A stretch of 64,000 bases of DNA. It comes from Glandiceps talaboti. Taxonomy: Eukaryota > Hemichordata > Enteropneusta > Spengelidae. The DNA lies in NCBI RefSeq assembly GCF_964340395.1, contig NC_135563.1:15620651-15684650 (forward strand). The letters are read 5' to 3'. Position numbers and translations under genes: made by a program. The notes under the pieces were generated by a model. It worked only from the letters and a program-made list of their open reading frames with translations. It had not been told where the DNA came from and ran no database searches. How positions within the stretch are numbered: position 1 is the stretch's first letter; the number at the start of each line of letters is the position of its first letter. This document shows, one piece after another, positions 13,101 through 29,100 of the stretch.

Positions 13101-16100
13101 ATATCTATGTTCAACCTTGAAATGTTGACCAACTACACAGTTCTATCTTACTTAATGAGGAGCTTGGACACTGTCTGATGACATAGAAACAAAGTTTGGG
13201 TTTTGGTCAACCTTTCTACATTGAAACAACAGGCTTCTTCATGGTCATGACAAAATAATAATGGCTGAATGGGTTACTTAAAATCTTACCTTTGCTGCAT
13301 ACTTTTCGGCTTCTTCCCGTAATACCTGTTCTTTTTCATATTTTTGCTTCAATTCTTCTAGCTCCTGATAAACTACAGTATTCACTGTCAAAATCAAAGA
13401 TGAAACCAAGTGAGGAACTTCTGGTTCACTGAACAGTTGAACACCCTAAACATGCTGAACCGGTAGGTATTACTGAACTTATAAAACAAAATATCTGCAT
13501 TGTCTGAGTTTGTCAGGTAGTTATTATGTGAAGAGAACTTTCTCAGATCATATTACAGTCATGGGAATTATTGCTAGTGTTTATTTATAAAGGACGATTG
13601 CACAATGTCGCACATGCTGAACAAATGAACATCGTTCATTTAGGTCAAACCCCCTACCCTAAACGAACATTTATACATGATGTAAACTATGCTGAAAACT
13701 GTATTGGTCACACACCACTACGATCAATGTAATTAAAAATCTCACATTAGAAGTAAAGTTTTGTCAACTTTATCAACATTTCAGTAGTGAATACAAAAGC
13801 TGTTATCATTGAAGGAGTGAAAGTTTTCCGTCGAAATTTGGATAGGTATGTGAAAATGAAATTCAGTAATCACACTGATGCCAGACCCCCTCCCTCTAAA
13901 TGTTCGCTTATTGAGCTTGTGTTCTTTTACAGACATAACTGCATGACAGTACCTCTTGAAAATTGTTCTATTGTCCTGTCATGTTCTGCCAGCAACTGTT
14001 TGCTCATCTGATGTTCTGTCCTCTCCTGTTCATACTGTAGATTAAAGAAATGAATATTTTGTGAAAAATAAACACATTTTTAATGGCAAGGCAACTGTTC
14101 TTTTAGTTTAACATAAAAATTATTGTTATATTGAAAACTTAAAGTTTTGCATTACTACAGGACATTTGTCAGATCTGACTGACAATCATTCTGCAAATAG
14201 TTGCATTAGTCTATACAACTGCATAGCAGATACAACCTTTCTGCGCTGACGTGACAAAATATTTGTAGCATTTTTGAAATTCATAAATTGATTATATTTT
14301 TAATTCATTCCCTGACATATATTTTTTTCTAAATCTTCTTAAAACCAGATAGATCTCAACAGAGGTTACATCTTTAAATATTCCATTTCACCTTTTGAGT
14401 TATACGATGAAATCAATATGTTTTCTATGTTGGTGGGAAACCAGCTAAGATTTCATTATGGAAGTGTCACCCATGTGGATAACACTTTCATGGTTTCATT
14501 AAACACCTTGTGCACATTAGTCAATAATTATCTTACTAAAGTACCTGATTAGTTACAAATGTTACCCATAATTAGTGACAAGGGAATATTTACAACAATT
14601 TTACATTCAGTGACATATATGTTCACATATTTGGATTACAAAGTCACAATTTTAATTAAAGCCACAGATCTCATGATGGAAAAACTAAATATTTTTAAAA
14701 TGAGACCGTGAAGGTTTTGCAATGGAAAAAACTAAATACTTGTACCAGTACTAAAATTTTAACCAATATTTGTAAATTTTCAATGATGCTCTAAAGATGT
14801 CATGGAGAAACAAATGTTTTTTTTAATGAGGCCCAAAGATCTTATAATGTTGCCTTTTTTTGACAATTCAAGGTGTGCACACACACAATGAGTTCCTTAC
14901 ATTCTTAAAGAATAAGAATAAGAATGTACAGAAACCTTCAGGTATGTAATTATTGGGTAGAAAATCATGTAATTCCATCATGACAGCCATTAGCTATTTT
15001 ATGTACTAGAAGTGGTCAATGTAACAAAGCTTACCTGTGCGTTGAATTTCTCAACTTCTCGTTGCCATATTTCCACTACTTCTTTCACTTCTTCCCGTTC
15101 TGTACACACTTCCAGCAATTCTTGTTTACATTTTATCAACTGTTCCCTCAGATCTGCACAAAAGAGAAAATTTGTCGTGAAATTGAACTCAGAAATAATC
15201 AACTATGTATGCATTACAATTTGCTAGGTTGTTGGGGGATGAGGAATTGGGGGTAGTGTAAAAAGTAAATACATCGGTTGGGAGGGGAACATATTTGAAG
15301 TAAAAATGGACGAGGGGGAAAGGTTTTATGTTTGGTCAAGGAAGGGTACAGTATGTAGTACAAAACACATATATGTATTTACATTTGGATGTATCTTATG
15401 AAAAAAATCAGTGAATAGTTTATTTGACCTCAAACCAGTTTAATAATTTATTTCACTTTTCTTTCAGTTACAGTTGATTTACTGAAGGAATACCATGTAT
15501 AATGAAAACTGAAGGACAGTAATGGTGAAGGCAGTGGTATGCATATCTTGAAATATCACAAAACAAGTCTACTGGGTTTGAGGACAGAGCCACCAACGCT
15601 AATGTGCAGTCCACTGATAGCAATGGATTATTCCTATAGTCCCTTTGGGCCGTTATCAAATTCGAGAAAATACCTGTACCTATAATCAACTATGGTTACA
15701 TGTCTTCTGGGATGATAGCTATCTATTCAAAAAATTGTTTCCTAGTATTGACAACTTTTCAACAACACTTCTTATGTATATATTTGAAAAGTGTTCTTTC
15801 CGAGTACAAAATGCCGATTACTAGTAATACATAAAGAGCAACAGGTAAACATGCCTAGGGAGAGAGTACTGGATTAAAATCTGTGGGTAGAACTTAGAAA
15901 AGACATCAATCATAAAATTCCCTAAAGCGACTTGCTTTGAAAGTTTATCTAACATTACTGTTGATACAGTAACATACTTTGTACTGCACTGGACAAGTAT
16001 GATATCTTTAGAATGTCAATACTATCACATGTCAAGTCAGATTTAATAGTCTGTTCATTCAGTCATTCATGTATTTTTCACATCTGAGAAAATGCTGCCT

Positions 16101-19100
16101 TTTAGCACTTGTCTCCAACTATTTTCAGTAAATATTAATATCTACTTGTTATCTAAATTTTGGGGGGGCAAAAATCAATTTAACCCTAATTTGCATATCA
16201 ACCCTGGCATCATTTTGTTGCGAACATTTCTTCATCTTGTACACTGTAAATATTCAAGAAATTTATACTCGTAATACATTTGCTGCAGCCAGGGACAAAC
16301 TGTGCATCTCCGAAGAGTTTTAGATATATTGGTGTTAGAATATGGAATGATTTAAGTGTTGATGTCAAATTTTACAGCCTATCGTGTTCGTTTCATTGCT
16401 TTGTATTTTTACTTTTTAGTATGTTTAATGTATATATTTGTATCCACACTGTGTGAGCAGTCTATTGAGTTTAAATAAAGTCTAATAATAATATAAATAC
16501 ACCCTATGTGTTCTTGCTCCCCCCCCACCCCTTATTTGTTGCATTAAATTCAACAATATGTATGTTATTGGTCAAGACAAAATGCAGTTCTCTAATCTGG
16601 TATTGCAACTTGATTTAAGATGTGTTTTGGTATTCACCAATGATTACAATTCGCTACCTTATCTACTGCAAACTCACTTCATTACTTGGCTGTACAAGTC
16701 TCAGAAGCTGACACTTTTTTGACACTGTCTGGCAAATAGTGACAAAACACACACTGTATCAAACAAATGATTAACCTAACTGTCAGATGAACAAACCAGG
16801 CTTTGTTACACCTCCTATGTCATAATCTGAATCTCATTATTACGTGCCTAAATACATCGTAGACAAGACTCCAGAGAATCTGAGGAGAAAATCGATCATT
16901 AAATCCACTGCTCAGCTGCGGCTTCCATATGAGCTCTACTAAAATACTTGCATTATCACAACTTTCAATTGTCAACAAAATTTACATGTGCGACGTCACA
17001 CCTGGGGCATTATTTTCTAAACTTTTACTGCCATTTTTGAAATTAAAATTAACAGTATACCAACCTAAAATATGACGCAACACCTACTGTTCCACATGTC
17101 AGACCAAATGACAAATTATCTGCCCCTAGGTAGACACTTTTCATGATAAATTAGAAGTAATATATCACTTCATTTGCAAGAAGATGTGTATCACACAAAA
17201 CAATACTGTTTAAATACAAATCTATTACACTCCTCGCATGTTTATAAAAGATGGATTTCTTTGTTGCTGGGAGCTATTCTTCTCTCTCATCTTTAACTTT
17301 CTCATAAATGTCATTTTAATTGATGCACTTCAAATTTCATGACTCCGTTCTCTTTTTAGTTTCCTTAAAGTCTAGTTCCTATACAGTATTGTTATGATTT
17401 ACATTTCAACTTAATTAGAGACCATGTTGGCATCTAGAATAGTTTCCCTAAAGAATCATGTGGAACAAACTCATATGCATTATGTCTATACCATTTGTCC
17501 AAGAAAAGGTTTATATATATATACTATATTATATATAAAAAAAAGACTTACAGTATTAATAACGGCAAACTAGTGTTTTTGTTTCCATTTGTGATTTCGG
17601 ACGTTGTGTTTACTAAGGATGAGATATCACACATATAAACCAACTCTTAAGTTTATGTTGAGTTTTTTTCTTGACAATTTGTTTTCCAGTTGGACCCTGA
17701 CCTCTCTGTGCAATGATCATTGTGAAACTAAATTTAGATAAACATGAAACACTTTGAAGAAACCACTATAGTTATCTCTCTATACTACATTAGGATCAAA
17801 CTGTTCACAGTATTGGTTTAATTTTCAACTGTGCAAAAATTAACAGTAAATATAGTGACAAGTTTTACAGCTACTAGGGATTCAGTTTATTGATTTAGTG
17901 ATCAAAAGTTAATAAACGGACCACATTTATCTCTGACAGTGTTCTTCCTGCAAATCAAAATTAATGAACCATTGACAGATAAAAGTAATCATTGTATCAA
18001 CAGATACTTCACAATCACATACGAACGCACCTGTTCTTCTTATCTTTGCATTTCCCGCCAAAAAAATTGACAACCGTGAGAATCATAATTGGAAAGTTTG
18101 TATGATAGTTATCAATGGAGCTGAGATATTACACTTAAATTTCTTCAGATAATGTTTGTGAGTATTGATTAAACTTTATAGATGTAATATTAATTTGGAC
18201 AAGTCAAAGAATATTATATCAAATCGCACTATTTACCAACAATTTGTAATGACAAAATTATGAACAAGTATAGCTTATTTTACTTACGACCTTTTCAAAT
18301 ATCAAAGTTGAATATGAATTATGTACAGAAACATGAAATATTGCTATTCATATCAACAAGTTAGCGAAAACAATCCACCCACATCTTTTTGACATCAATG
18401 AAAGTATATACATGTCGGTGATGGCAAAAAACTGTGATTTTTCTTAATAATGTTCTGACCGTGTGGCAATAGCTCACGTCTACTAAATGAACCAGAGTCC
18501 AAAACACATTCATTCTCTCGCAGTAACATTTCACCTTGGTCAGTGTTACCCAAAGCAAATATCTGTGATGAATGCCAATCCATTTCTAACCTTGTAACAC
18601 TTGAGTTGCCGTTTTGTGTATGAGGCATCTCACCTTTTCACATCAATTTACACTTTAAGATTCAAATATTCATTGAGTCCAGTTCCTTAGAGTCTATTTT
18701 TTTTTTTGCAAGAGTTCATTTGGAAAAAGTCTTTCTGTCTGGAAAATATATTGGCACATTGACAATATAGATTGAATTTATGATAAATGTCGTTTTACTG
18801 AATTCAGTAAATGTGAAAACAACATCATTTCTCCTTTACTCTTGATATGTAAATAATCAGAACTGTTGCTAGTAGCATGTAAGGGTTGTGAATAAACTCA
18901 TCTACGATACAATTCCAGTCCAGTGTTATTCATGCAAATCAAAGTATAGCGTAAACGATCTGAGTAAATTGAATTTCAGTCTTTTGACAATTACCAGGTA
19001 TAGAGTACGATTCACTTCTACACTGTTATTTCAAAACCAAATTATAATGGAACCGTTCTCCAAATGTGGCATTTGAGAAATAAACCATAATACATATATG

Positions 19101-22100
19101 AAATACATGAATTATCACCACTGCATCCAAAAGAAGTAGTTTTCAACTATGAAACATGATGAAATAATAAATCAATGACGTTTTTATTATCACTATCATA
19201 AATATTTTGTGTTTTGCTCTCTTTTCATGATTTGCTTTTTAGGAATAATTGCCTTGAAATAAACGTACACATGTGATGAAATCAATGAATAGCTAATCAC
19301 GGCACAGAAATGTTTGGAAATGTGCTTTCTCTTTTTCACCGTTTGCTCTACTGCCTCCCGTTGTCATGGCAACCCTGAGTAAAAGCTGAATCTACAGTCT
19401 GTAAAATCAACCTGCTGGTTGACCTACGACCTATGAGTGAGTCATGAACTAGTTTTTTTTGGAATGTAGCAAAGAACTAGTTTTAATACAGCGTTACACT
19501 TTAATTCAACTTGAATTCAGAATGGTGTTTGCAAGAATGCACTAAAAACTGGCCTCTTGTATTGCTTTGATTTTTGAAGTAGATTAAATGAAAATAATCA
19601 AAAAACTCTCCCTCGCTTATCTTAGTGTGTGACTGACTACTCTTCATAACGTGCAAATGAAATATAGCTACTACAAGAGCTGACAATTATTGCAGGTTTA
19701 CAACTACTCTTCCAAATTTATGTATTTCTATTATTATCCATGCAAGTGTTTTCATGAATCAGGAAAAGTACTCATAGTTTGCTGCTGGGATAATATATAT
19801 CTTTCGATACACCTCAGGTGAAAAATGCAATGACTCATCCTTCCCACTGAGACTTCAATATCTCATCACAACAACCCACTTCAGGTCTTTCAAAATGCCT
19901 CACTAACATCGTTCTGCTAGTTTTTCTCTCTCTTTCTTTATCTCTGTAATCAGTTGAGTGTCTACTTTTAACGACAACTCGGTGTAAAAATGCATTTATT
20001 CTTCAATTATAAAACGAATCATCTTACATCTTTCCTTATCCACATTCTAAGTTTAGTTATCCTAGGGTCGCTATGGTTATGGTATTACCCTGACAACGCT
20101 AATCCATCAGGCCATAGTTTGAATTACACATCGGATTACTATGAATAACGGTCCCTAGCAAAGTCATTTCCACACCTTGCATCCTTTTTCCCCTTTCCTC
20201 CATTTCTATACAAAGCATACAACAATGATCCCTCCCTGAATACAACATCACTCCGGATTATTAACGTTTCCTGATACGGAGATGGTTTTTTTCTCCATAA
20301 TTTCCCCCTGAAACTCTGACAATGCATTATTCACATACTTGGATATGCACTGGATACCATTCTAGCTAGGATTATACACAGAACACTGAGTGGGCTGGTA
20401 ATCACGTTATCTCCCCTGAGATGCAAGTCACTAAATGTCACCAACATCACCAGCCTGTAGATTAACAGGTTGAAATCACAAAAGATCAATGCAGTGCCAC
20501 TTGTATACACATATTCTACATCATAGCCACCGACAGTACTTACACCTATGCACACTGTCTTTAATATGGTATTTTAGTAAGACGAGAAAGAACTACATGG
20601 GAGGGTAATCTCAACCAACAACATATACATTTAACAGTAAACTGCTCTTAAATATTTAGCATGTAGTAAAGTTAAAATGCCTATTTTCTTTTATTCATAG
20701 ACCTGTATTAATCTCCTTAATGGACCAATTCTGTGCTGGCAAAGCTATTTATGTTCACTGTGTTTCGAAATAACCAATTGAAACTAGAAATGTGAAGATT
20801 TTTACTTACATTTACTCTATTTATTCACACAGCAATTCAATTTCCATGCATTCAATTAATTAAAGGCCAATAATTCAATTCAAGGTGTGTGCATGAGTGT
20901 TATCTTATCAGTGGAGCCATAAATATTACAGGATTATTTTTTGTTTTGGACCAACTTTTGCTATAGCTAAATCTAGTACCTATATACGCACCATGGTCAT
21001 CTAGTCTCTATCATCTCCACCGTGTAGTCAAATAGATTTCACTAGCACAGAAGTCCATTTTTACCACCACCAACAGCGTTAGTTTATGCTATTGGAGGAT
21101 TGATATAAAACGTGATGTTATTGGGTCCACACTTTCAAACTGGAGGTTGAGTTTGTAGTAAAACTGAATGAAGTAACCAATTACAACCACCTGTCAATTT
21201 ATGATGGCATACACCTGACATGCACTGACTGTTCCATCCCTTTCCACATACACATGGCCACCTAATGTACACATACATACGATACCCCCCCCACCCCACC
21301 CCCATTCTCTCAAGTAAAGCATTGCACTTAATAATATTATATAGTCAAACCAAATATCGGGTTGATTTATAGTGATATACACACAAATAAACCCCCCCCC
21401 CCCCTCCCTAATCCATGCACTGATGCAGTGGACTATGCAATTATGACAAATACTAGTAGTCCAAACTTTGGGGTCTATTTTCAATGACAGAAATCTATCA
21501 ATGGTTCACAGTTCATGAATTGATATTTCAATGCCCCCTTTGACTTACCCTGAGAACATGTCAGTAGTAGTAAAAGTGTACAATATTATTGAATGGAAGA
21601 GGTTTTGTAAAAGTTGTACATATCATTTCAGTCTCAATATCCACAGCATTTTACCTCATGCTAGAGGGTCAAAATAGAACAAGAAGATCAACTTTTATTT
21701 TCACGAACCTAATGCACTGAATGTGGAACTCTGGTAACAGAGACTACATCTGGTAAAACTTGTACAGATTTCCACACCATTATGTTGAGGAACCCTAATA
21801 AAGTACTTGGAGAATTCAGGTAGGTGATATATACCTACTGTTCCTTAATTACAACAACACTGTAACTTTTACTTTTATATTAAATAATAAATTTGAAATG
21901 TGACATCTTTCATTATTTCCCTTTCTCCTTTTAATACACAGATAGCCAATATGTTGAGTGCTGGAGATGACATTTACTAGGTGTGAAGTTGACAAATTTC
22001 TGAGAATTTTTTTGTTCAAGGTGTGAGTGCACACCTACTTGAAGTGTTGGTTCTTGTTGAACATGATTATCTGCTTCAGATTCTTTTTTATCACATTACA

Positions 22101-23132
22101 AACAATAGAATTTCTATGAAAAACTAAAGAGCATAACTAGAAGACAATGCAATGAATTACCATATTACAGTATCTAATAGCTGATGACAATTCAAACATG
22201 GTTACCTAGCAACCATGTGGAGCAGCATCTTTATGGATGCCTATGAGTTGCCAGGAAGTACTTATTAACAAATGGTCTTTACATGACAGAGTATTCATAC
22301 TGAGGTATGATTTTTATTTAACTTCTCAAAAAGGTGTTAAAATTTATCATTTGAATTAAAGCACTCAATATCATTTCAAGTATTTCTATCTCATTCTGTA
22401 TTCATGACACTAAAAAATCAAAGAAGCCTGAGGTTGCTCTAAATGAGCATAGGTAATCATTTCCTATTAACAAATTAAAATGATTGAATACACAAGAGTC
22501 AACAGTATTAACGCTATTACCAGCCGTACTATGACACAGTTTCTGTTTTCATTTGATTCCAAAATCCAATTTTATAATATCAAAATCTAATTTACTTTGT
22601 TTACATATATGCAATCAATACAGGAAATCGCTAGTACATAAATATTTACCAACGCTGATTTCTAGTTTTCTCAGAAAAGTATGAAGTCATTAAATGAAGC
22701 ATGTGAGCTATCAACTTTGCACCCTATGAATATTCATTTTACGTTATTGGGCAAAAGACAACTACATGCACACCTATTTCAAAGTTCAAAGTTCAGTTCT
22801 ATATTTGGCAGCAATGACCAATATTTGAGATGACTCTCTAAATTGCAATCAATATTTCACTGTAATTGAATGATTTTGATTTATTGGTGAAGTGTTTGTC
22901 TAGTATCATAAGGGGTGAATCATATGTGATACATATATGTGTAGTAATTTATTATCTACATTAGTTCATTCTTACTCACACTCAAAGTCACCATCACGTC
23001 ATTATTGTCAACAAAAAGACGATAGTTCACAACATTCCTTAGTTCAAGCAACAAACTGCTGTACTGTCCCTGTTCAATGTTACAGAACATGATGTTGTAT
23101 CGGACTTTGGTGCTAAACAAATTCTTCTTCTC

Positions 23133-23165
<33 letters not shown>

Positions 23166-26100
23166 CTGATTGATTGATTGATTGATTGATTGAAACAAGG
23201 TCTGAAACTTTCAATACATGTGTGTAGAGACTTAACTCACTTCAAACAACAGTCTAGAACTTGACATAATTAGACTTAACTTACTTCAAGGGATCTGGTC
23301 TAGAACTTAACATACTGTGACTTTGCTTAATTCAAGTGACTTGTCTATAACTTGAAATATTACTTTAAGTGACTTGATCTAGAGCCATCTAGAGGGACTT
23401 ACAATTGCCTTAGTCTAGAATTTGACATCAATGGGCTTTACTTACTTCAAGTGACTTAATTTAGGACTTGACAATGACTTAACTTTTAATACTTCAAGTG
23501 ACTTGGTCTAGAGGGTCTTACAGTTGACTTTGTCACTAACTTTAACTTTTGTCATTAACTTTTCTAGGGTGTTTAATTACTTTAATGAGTAGATTGGTCC
23601 AGAATTTTAAATACAGGACTTAACTCATTTCAAATGACTTGGTCTATGACTAGTCACTTGGTCTAGAACTTGACATAGAGCAGCTTGATTCACTTGATTT
23701 GCAATGATGTATGTTGACTTTACTTTCATATAAAGGGAACTTCAACCTTCCTACTCACTATCACATGTTCTAATTAATGCAGGACATCGACACAACTTTC
23801 ACCTGTCTTCAAAAATATTACATAAACGTTGAGTGATGTTATGTAAGGTTTAAAAACAAACACATTCTATCTTTATAGATACTGCATCTGCATGGCAGGT
23901 AAAACCAATTACTAAGAACGATTAGGCATGCTTCAATGAATGGAATGAATTATTGTATATTTTGTATATAAAGTTATTGTGTTCATGACAACCTGTACTT
24001 TTCTTAGTGTTTGAATACTACAACCTCATCTCATCATTTGTAATAAACATAGTTAGCTCAAACTTATTCAAAGTATATCAAGCACTGGATATATGTATTA
24101 CACACTAATACAATCTGCACTGTCTGATATGTTATTCAGCCCAGAGACTTTTCATGGTTATAATCAGCTATCATTTAAACCATCATGGAATACTACTCAG
24201 TATTGTCAAGCCTAACAGCCTAGTCTAGAGGCTATCCATGGCTTCAATCCTCTGCAATCTCTCTCTCTCTGAGATAGTGATCAAAGAGAATTGAAGCTAT
24301 GGAAGAGATCAGAGAAGATTGAGGCCATGGATAGCCTCTAGACTAAACAGTCTCTGAGTAGTGTGTTGTCACGATTTGACTTTATTAGTTGGAGGGGTAG
24401 GCTGAGTAGAGTGTAGGATATACACTGTACCATTCAGCACTACATAGTTAATTTCCATGAGTGTTGGCTGATAGATAGAGTGGCACAACATGTCACATCT
24501 TACAGACTAGGGCCACACGGCTTATAAGTTTAATACCCCAACATAGATGAATTATCATTTGAAGAGTTGAGAAAGGACTACTGCAAAAAAGGACCAAAAA
24601 TAACATTGTACTGACTTACCATCAACTGTTTTCTTGAGTTCTACAACTTCAAGATTATCTTGACTATCATCATCATCATCATCCAATGAGATATCCAGTA
24701 CTTTGACATCAACATTTGCTTTCATCAAAATTGCCTGACTTTTCCTCTTGATGTCTTTGTTTTCCTTCACTACCTGTGGAAAAATAATATCAGTAAAATC
24801 ACATTTAAACTAATCAGACGATATCTGTTGTCAACAGAAACCTTATATTTGCAATGTCTGTCTGTCTGTCTGTCTGTCCATCCATCCCTCCATATCAGTC
24901 CGTCCGTCTCCCTGTACACCTTTGACTGTCCACCTGGTACTAGTAAGTTTTGGCCTAAGTTACAAAACCCAAGTCACTAGCCTGGAGTCCGGTATTAAAA
25001 GTGGAGAGTTTTGGCTCTCACTTTCTGAATGGGTGAGAGCAAAAAATCCCTATAGAACTGGACTCTAGAAATATGCTATAAACATATAATTATGGTAAGT
25101 CATGGGGGGGGGGGGGGATATAGGTAAAATTTCATTTCCTCTAAAATCAATCTCAGTTTTGGAGGGGATCCCTGGTAGAACTTAGAAGTCAAGGGGTACC
25201 AAAACATCTCAGATGCCATATAGTAAATTTAAAAACATTTAAGGAGTCTGATCAGAGATATCTGTACAGTCTGTAATTTGATATAACACAAGGAGAGACC
25301 AAATCAAGGGATTCTTGAAAACAACAACGAAATAGACATACTACTCATTCAGATTCTATCAATGCTGTTCTGGTCAATTGGTCCTTATTTCCTCACAATG
25401 ATTATGTACCTAAACCTTACTATTAATTCCAAAACTACTCTCTTTCTCTGAATTCAAATTATATACCTCAATACATTCAATATGTATCTGAGCCAAAAAA
25501 AAGCCATGCATATATTTCTTACAATATAATTCAATTTTGAATATAAATTTATTCTGCAACGATTTTTGTGCATAAAATACACTTGAGGATTCTGTAACTT
25601 TTTGAACACATCAACCCAAAACCAAACAAGGTCATTTCAAATAATATTTCATCTAGTGAGATTTCCCATGTGACTTGGAAAACATATCAAACCAATCGTT
25701 TATACAAAATATTACAACATTTGTTAAATGTTAAATACCAGAGTAATCCCATTGCTAACAATGTTGAGGTAAGTGAATATACAACATTCAACAAAATTTT
25801 TTGACTATAAATTAAGCAATGCTCTAAATTACCAAAAATATTGTGAGAATGACTTCATGGACTCTGGGGTTCATACTTAGTAATGAAAATTTCTACTCGC
25901 AGTCAAACAATTTTGAAAAGCAAATCCCAAAATGTTGATGACATCTTGTCAACATCGTCAAGTATGTACTACATTTAACGTTTACATTTTTACATTTTAC
26001 TTTCGAGACATGCAACAATAGCCCACTGTAATAATACGATGTTGATGAGAAGTCGGCAAAATTAGGAATTTTCTTCCTAGAAATTTTTTGACCGAGTGAG

Positions 26101-29100
26101 TCGAAATTGTCACCAAAAATATTGTATATCAACACTAACAGTTAATATTTGCCACAGAACTGTTTTTGAGTCTGGAACAAAAATAAGTACAAACTGATTA
26201 AATTCTTTTGCTGTTAAAAATCTGAATTAATTTCACTTTTTCTGATGCATTAAAACATTGATAGTTATATTGTTCTGCATGGAAATATCAAAACATTAAA
26301 TTATAAATGGTCTTGAATTTTATGCATTAAATGACATCAATGGTCACTTGCACTTTTTACAAGAGACTGAAAATAAAATATTTTCAGGGCTAATTTCAGT
26401 GAGTTTGTTATTTATAAGTGATATTGTTACTCCATGGATTTACAGTTCATCAAGACACTGAATTATACAGTCTTGAATTTTATGCATCAATTTGATCAAA
26501 TGACAATGGTTGCTTTCACTTTCTACATGAAGCTAAAAATAAAACAGTTTCTCAGATAATCCTGGTGAGTTTGTTCTTTATATATGATGCTAAAACATTA
26601 AATATAATATTATGATAGAAATGAAAGTAGTTTAATATGTGTGTAATCTGATAACAAGGCATAAACACTCCTATTTCATAGTATCATACTCACACAGCCC
26701 ATGCATGCACACAATATATACAATACAAAGACTTCAACTCATTGAAATTCATGGGAGACCCTCAGAGGCTATCTAAGGTCACACTGTCGCTGTAGTACTA
26801 TTGTTAGAAATGTTGACAATAAAATATCCAGTCAGTGTCACATTTTAGTGGTGTAAATCCCATCACTATACCTTACAAAAAGATTAACTGCAATTTACTT
26901 CCGTGTACAACAAATTGAAGCAAAGAAAGCCTGCATTACCTGTAACTTCAATCCATTCATTTTTTACCGTCGTGTGGATGAGTGGTTCACGTACGTACAC
27001 AATCCTCACTAAACAATGAGCTCGGCTATTTTCTCAAAATTAATCTCATTTGCGAGATTAGCAACGATGGAATGTTTCTATGCATATAAGAACGGACATA
27101 ATTCATTCTTCCTTAGCTGTCTGCTCTTTATGGCAAATTACACTCATTATCCCGGATAACAAAGACATCATATTAGCACCTCTTCAGGAAGAGAAAATAT
27201 GAAATTGACGCGGCAAATTTATAAGCTTCGATAAATAAGGTTCTCGAGCTCTCTCAATGAATCATACTCTGGGATGAAATTAATAGAGACGAAAAAATAG
27301 TGTATACTGTCTGCATCAATGTCTGCCAATCAGATGCTCCGTCGAGGTACTATCCATCACAATTCACAATGAAATGAACAAAGGCAGTTTTCTATAAATT
27401 TGTGTTTTGACTGTCACTCCTGGCATTATTGCATTCTTAGAGATCAATACCGCAGAACTGAAACTCTTTGTAGTGAGAATGCTGTAGGCACTGAAATACG
27501 TGCTCTAGGCAGGTTTCAGTTGAAACATCAAAGTGTTAATGTAATAACACTTTAATTACACCAGCTTTCTATTTCATATCTGACACTTTTAATTCTACTA
27601 GTATTACACAGGATGACTAGTTTTGCCTCCAGACAATACCCCAATAAACTGGTCTGCTGAGAGATATTTGTGATCGGTTTTCTGAGGGATGTGGTTGGTC
27701 GGTTTGTTGTAGGTTAATTGCTGGGTTAATTGTCTGAGTATATATCCTAACATCTTTATTATACCACATCTACATTTACATCACTTTTATCCTCCTCAAT
27801 TATAACCACAGGGGTAAGTGGCTACTTCTGCTTTTAAAAATCGACAAAAAAGTTCACAAAGAGAAATATGCACCCCTCTAAACTGTCGTTTTACATCTGT
27901 AAGTGTTTACTGTTGTCACCATGACAAGAGATGGGTGTGAATATGTTCATCTGCAATCCATTTTAGTGTCTACTATTTCTGTTTATAAATTCAAAAAAGC
28001 TAAAAAAAAATAAAAAAAATAATAACATTATTTGATTTCGGTTGCATGTCTGCTGAACTGGACTGCAGTAAATCTTGCATGTGTTTAACAAGCATTAGAT
28101 AAATAAAACTATGTGTGCGTCATTATACAGAACAAATACATTAGAAAAATGCTCTCAAGTTACTATGGATTTAAAGAGATGAAGTGAATTTGAATAGTTT
28201 GTTTTACGTGACCAACTCACTATGCTGTTCTACTCAATGCTTGCATTTACAGAGTAACATGTGAAAAAGAGCTTTGAATAACGATTCATACTGAAAGCAG
28301 AACGAAACGTGACTTTTATGCAATTTCTGTCTCCCAGTAATAAACATTCGCAATAGCAATAATGTGAATTTTGCTGTATGTGTTTTGAAAACTAAACATC
28401 AGGTTTTGTAACCAATTTTGTCCTGCTGAGTTACCCAGTGACATTGTCCTTCAGGGTAATATTTCTAATCAAGTCATTTCTGGCACATGCTGATTTCTTT
28501 CAAACCTTGCACAAAGGTCAAACATTACACTAGACATACATACATGATTTCTCATTATTAGCCTATATAAATTATGGCTGAATGGCAGCTAAATATTTTA
28601 TTCTTGGCATGGCCTTTGTTCTCTGAGTTCACCACCTTGTCTGCCAGACAGACATATTACAATAAATCTTTTTGTGTTGCCATACTTGTAAAAAATGGTT
28701 TATTCATAATTTAATACACCTGCTCTGAATCCATATTGCAAACAACACACTCCAGAACATATAACGTGGATTTAGGAATAAATCTGTTCAATAATAAATT
28801 ATTTAATAAGAGAAATTATAACTAAACATATATAAAATACTTATTTTCTGGTTTCTTTTTTACTTCAATATGTATTTGATGTTTACTTTTAATACTAATA
28901 TCATAATATCACAAAAATTCAAAATGCTATCAAAATTGATTTCAATCTTTCACATAATGAGCAATCGTTGTAATTTCCATAAATTTGCAACCAGCACTTC
29001 TAGCAAAGCTTTTATCGTGTTATCTATCACAATTATGGTAGAATGCCGAGTTGTAACCATTACACAATGAGTAATTAATTTGCTGGATGGCTACCAAATA

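Larger units (their letters stand above)
15154..24619. other. shootin intron 4
   Basis: 9.5 kb. Holds the LINE tail (16.3 kb), a TAGTCTAG-family piece (17369-17441), a TA run near 17513-17540, the weak alternative exon (18.6 kb), a MITE at 21.0 kb, poly(C) runs at 21.29 and 21.39 kb, the ATTG microsatellite and tandem repeat at 23.1-23.7 kb and a foldback at 24.2 kb. No other exon recognised. Confidence 0.6.

Noticed and set aside
20139-20555. Two consecutive minus-strand ORFs in the same frame
   Set aside because: Separated by a stop, no recognisable domain, no fitting splice sites; probably chance.
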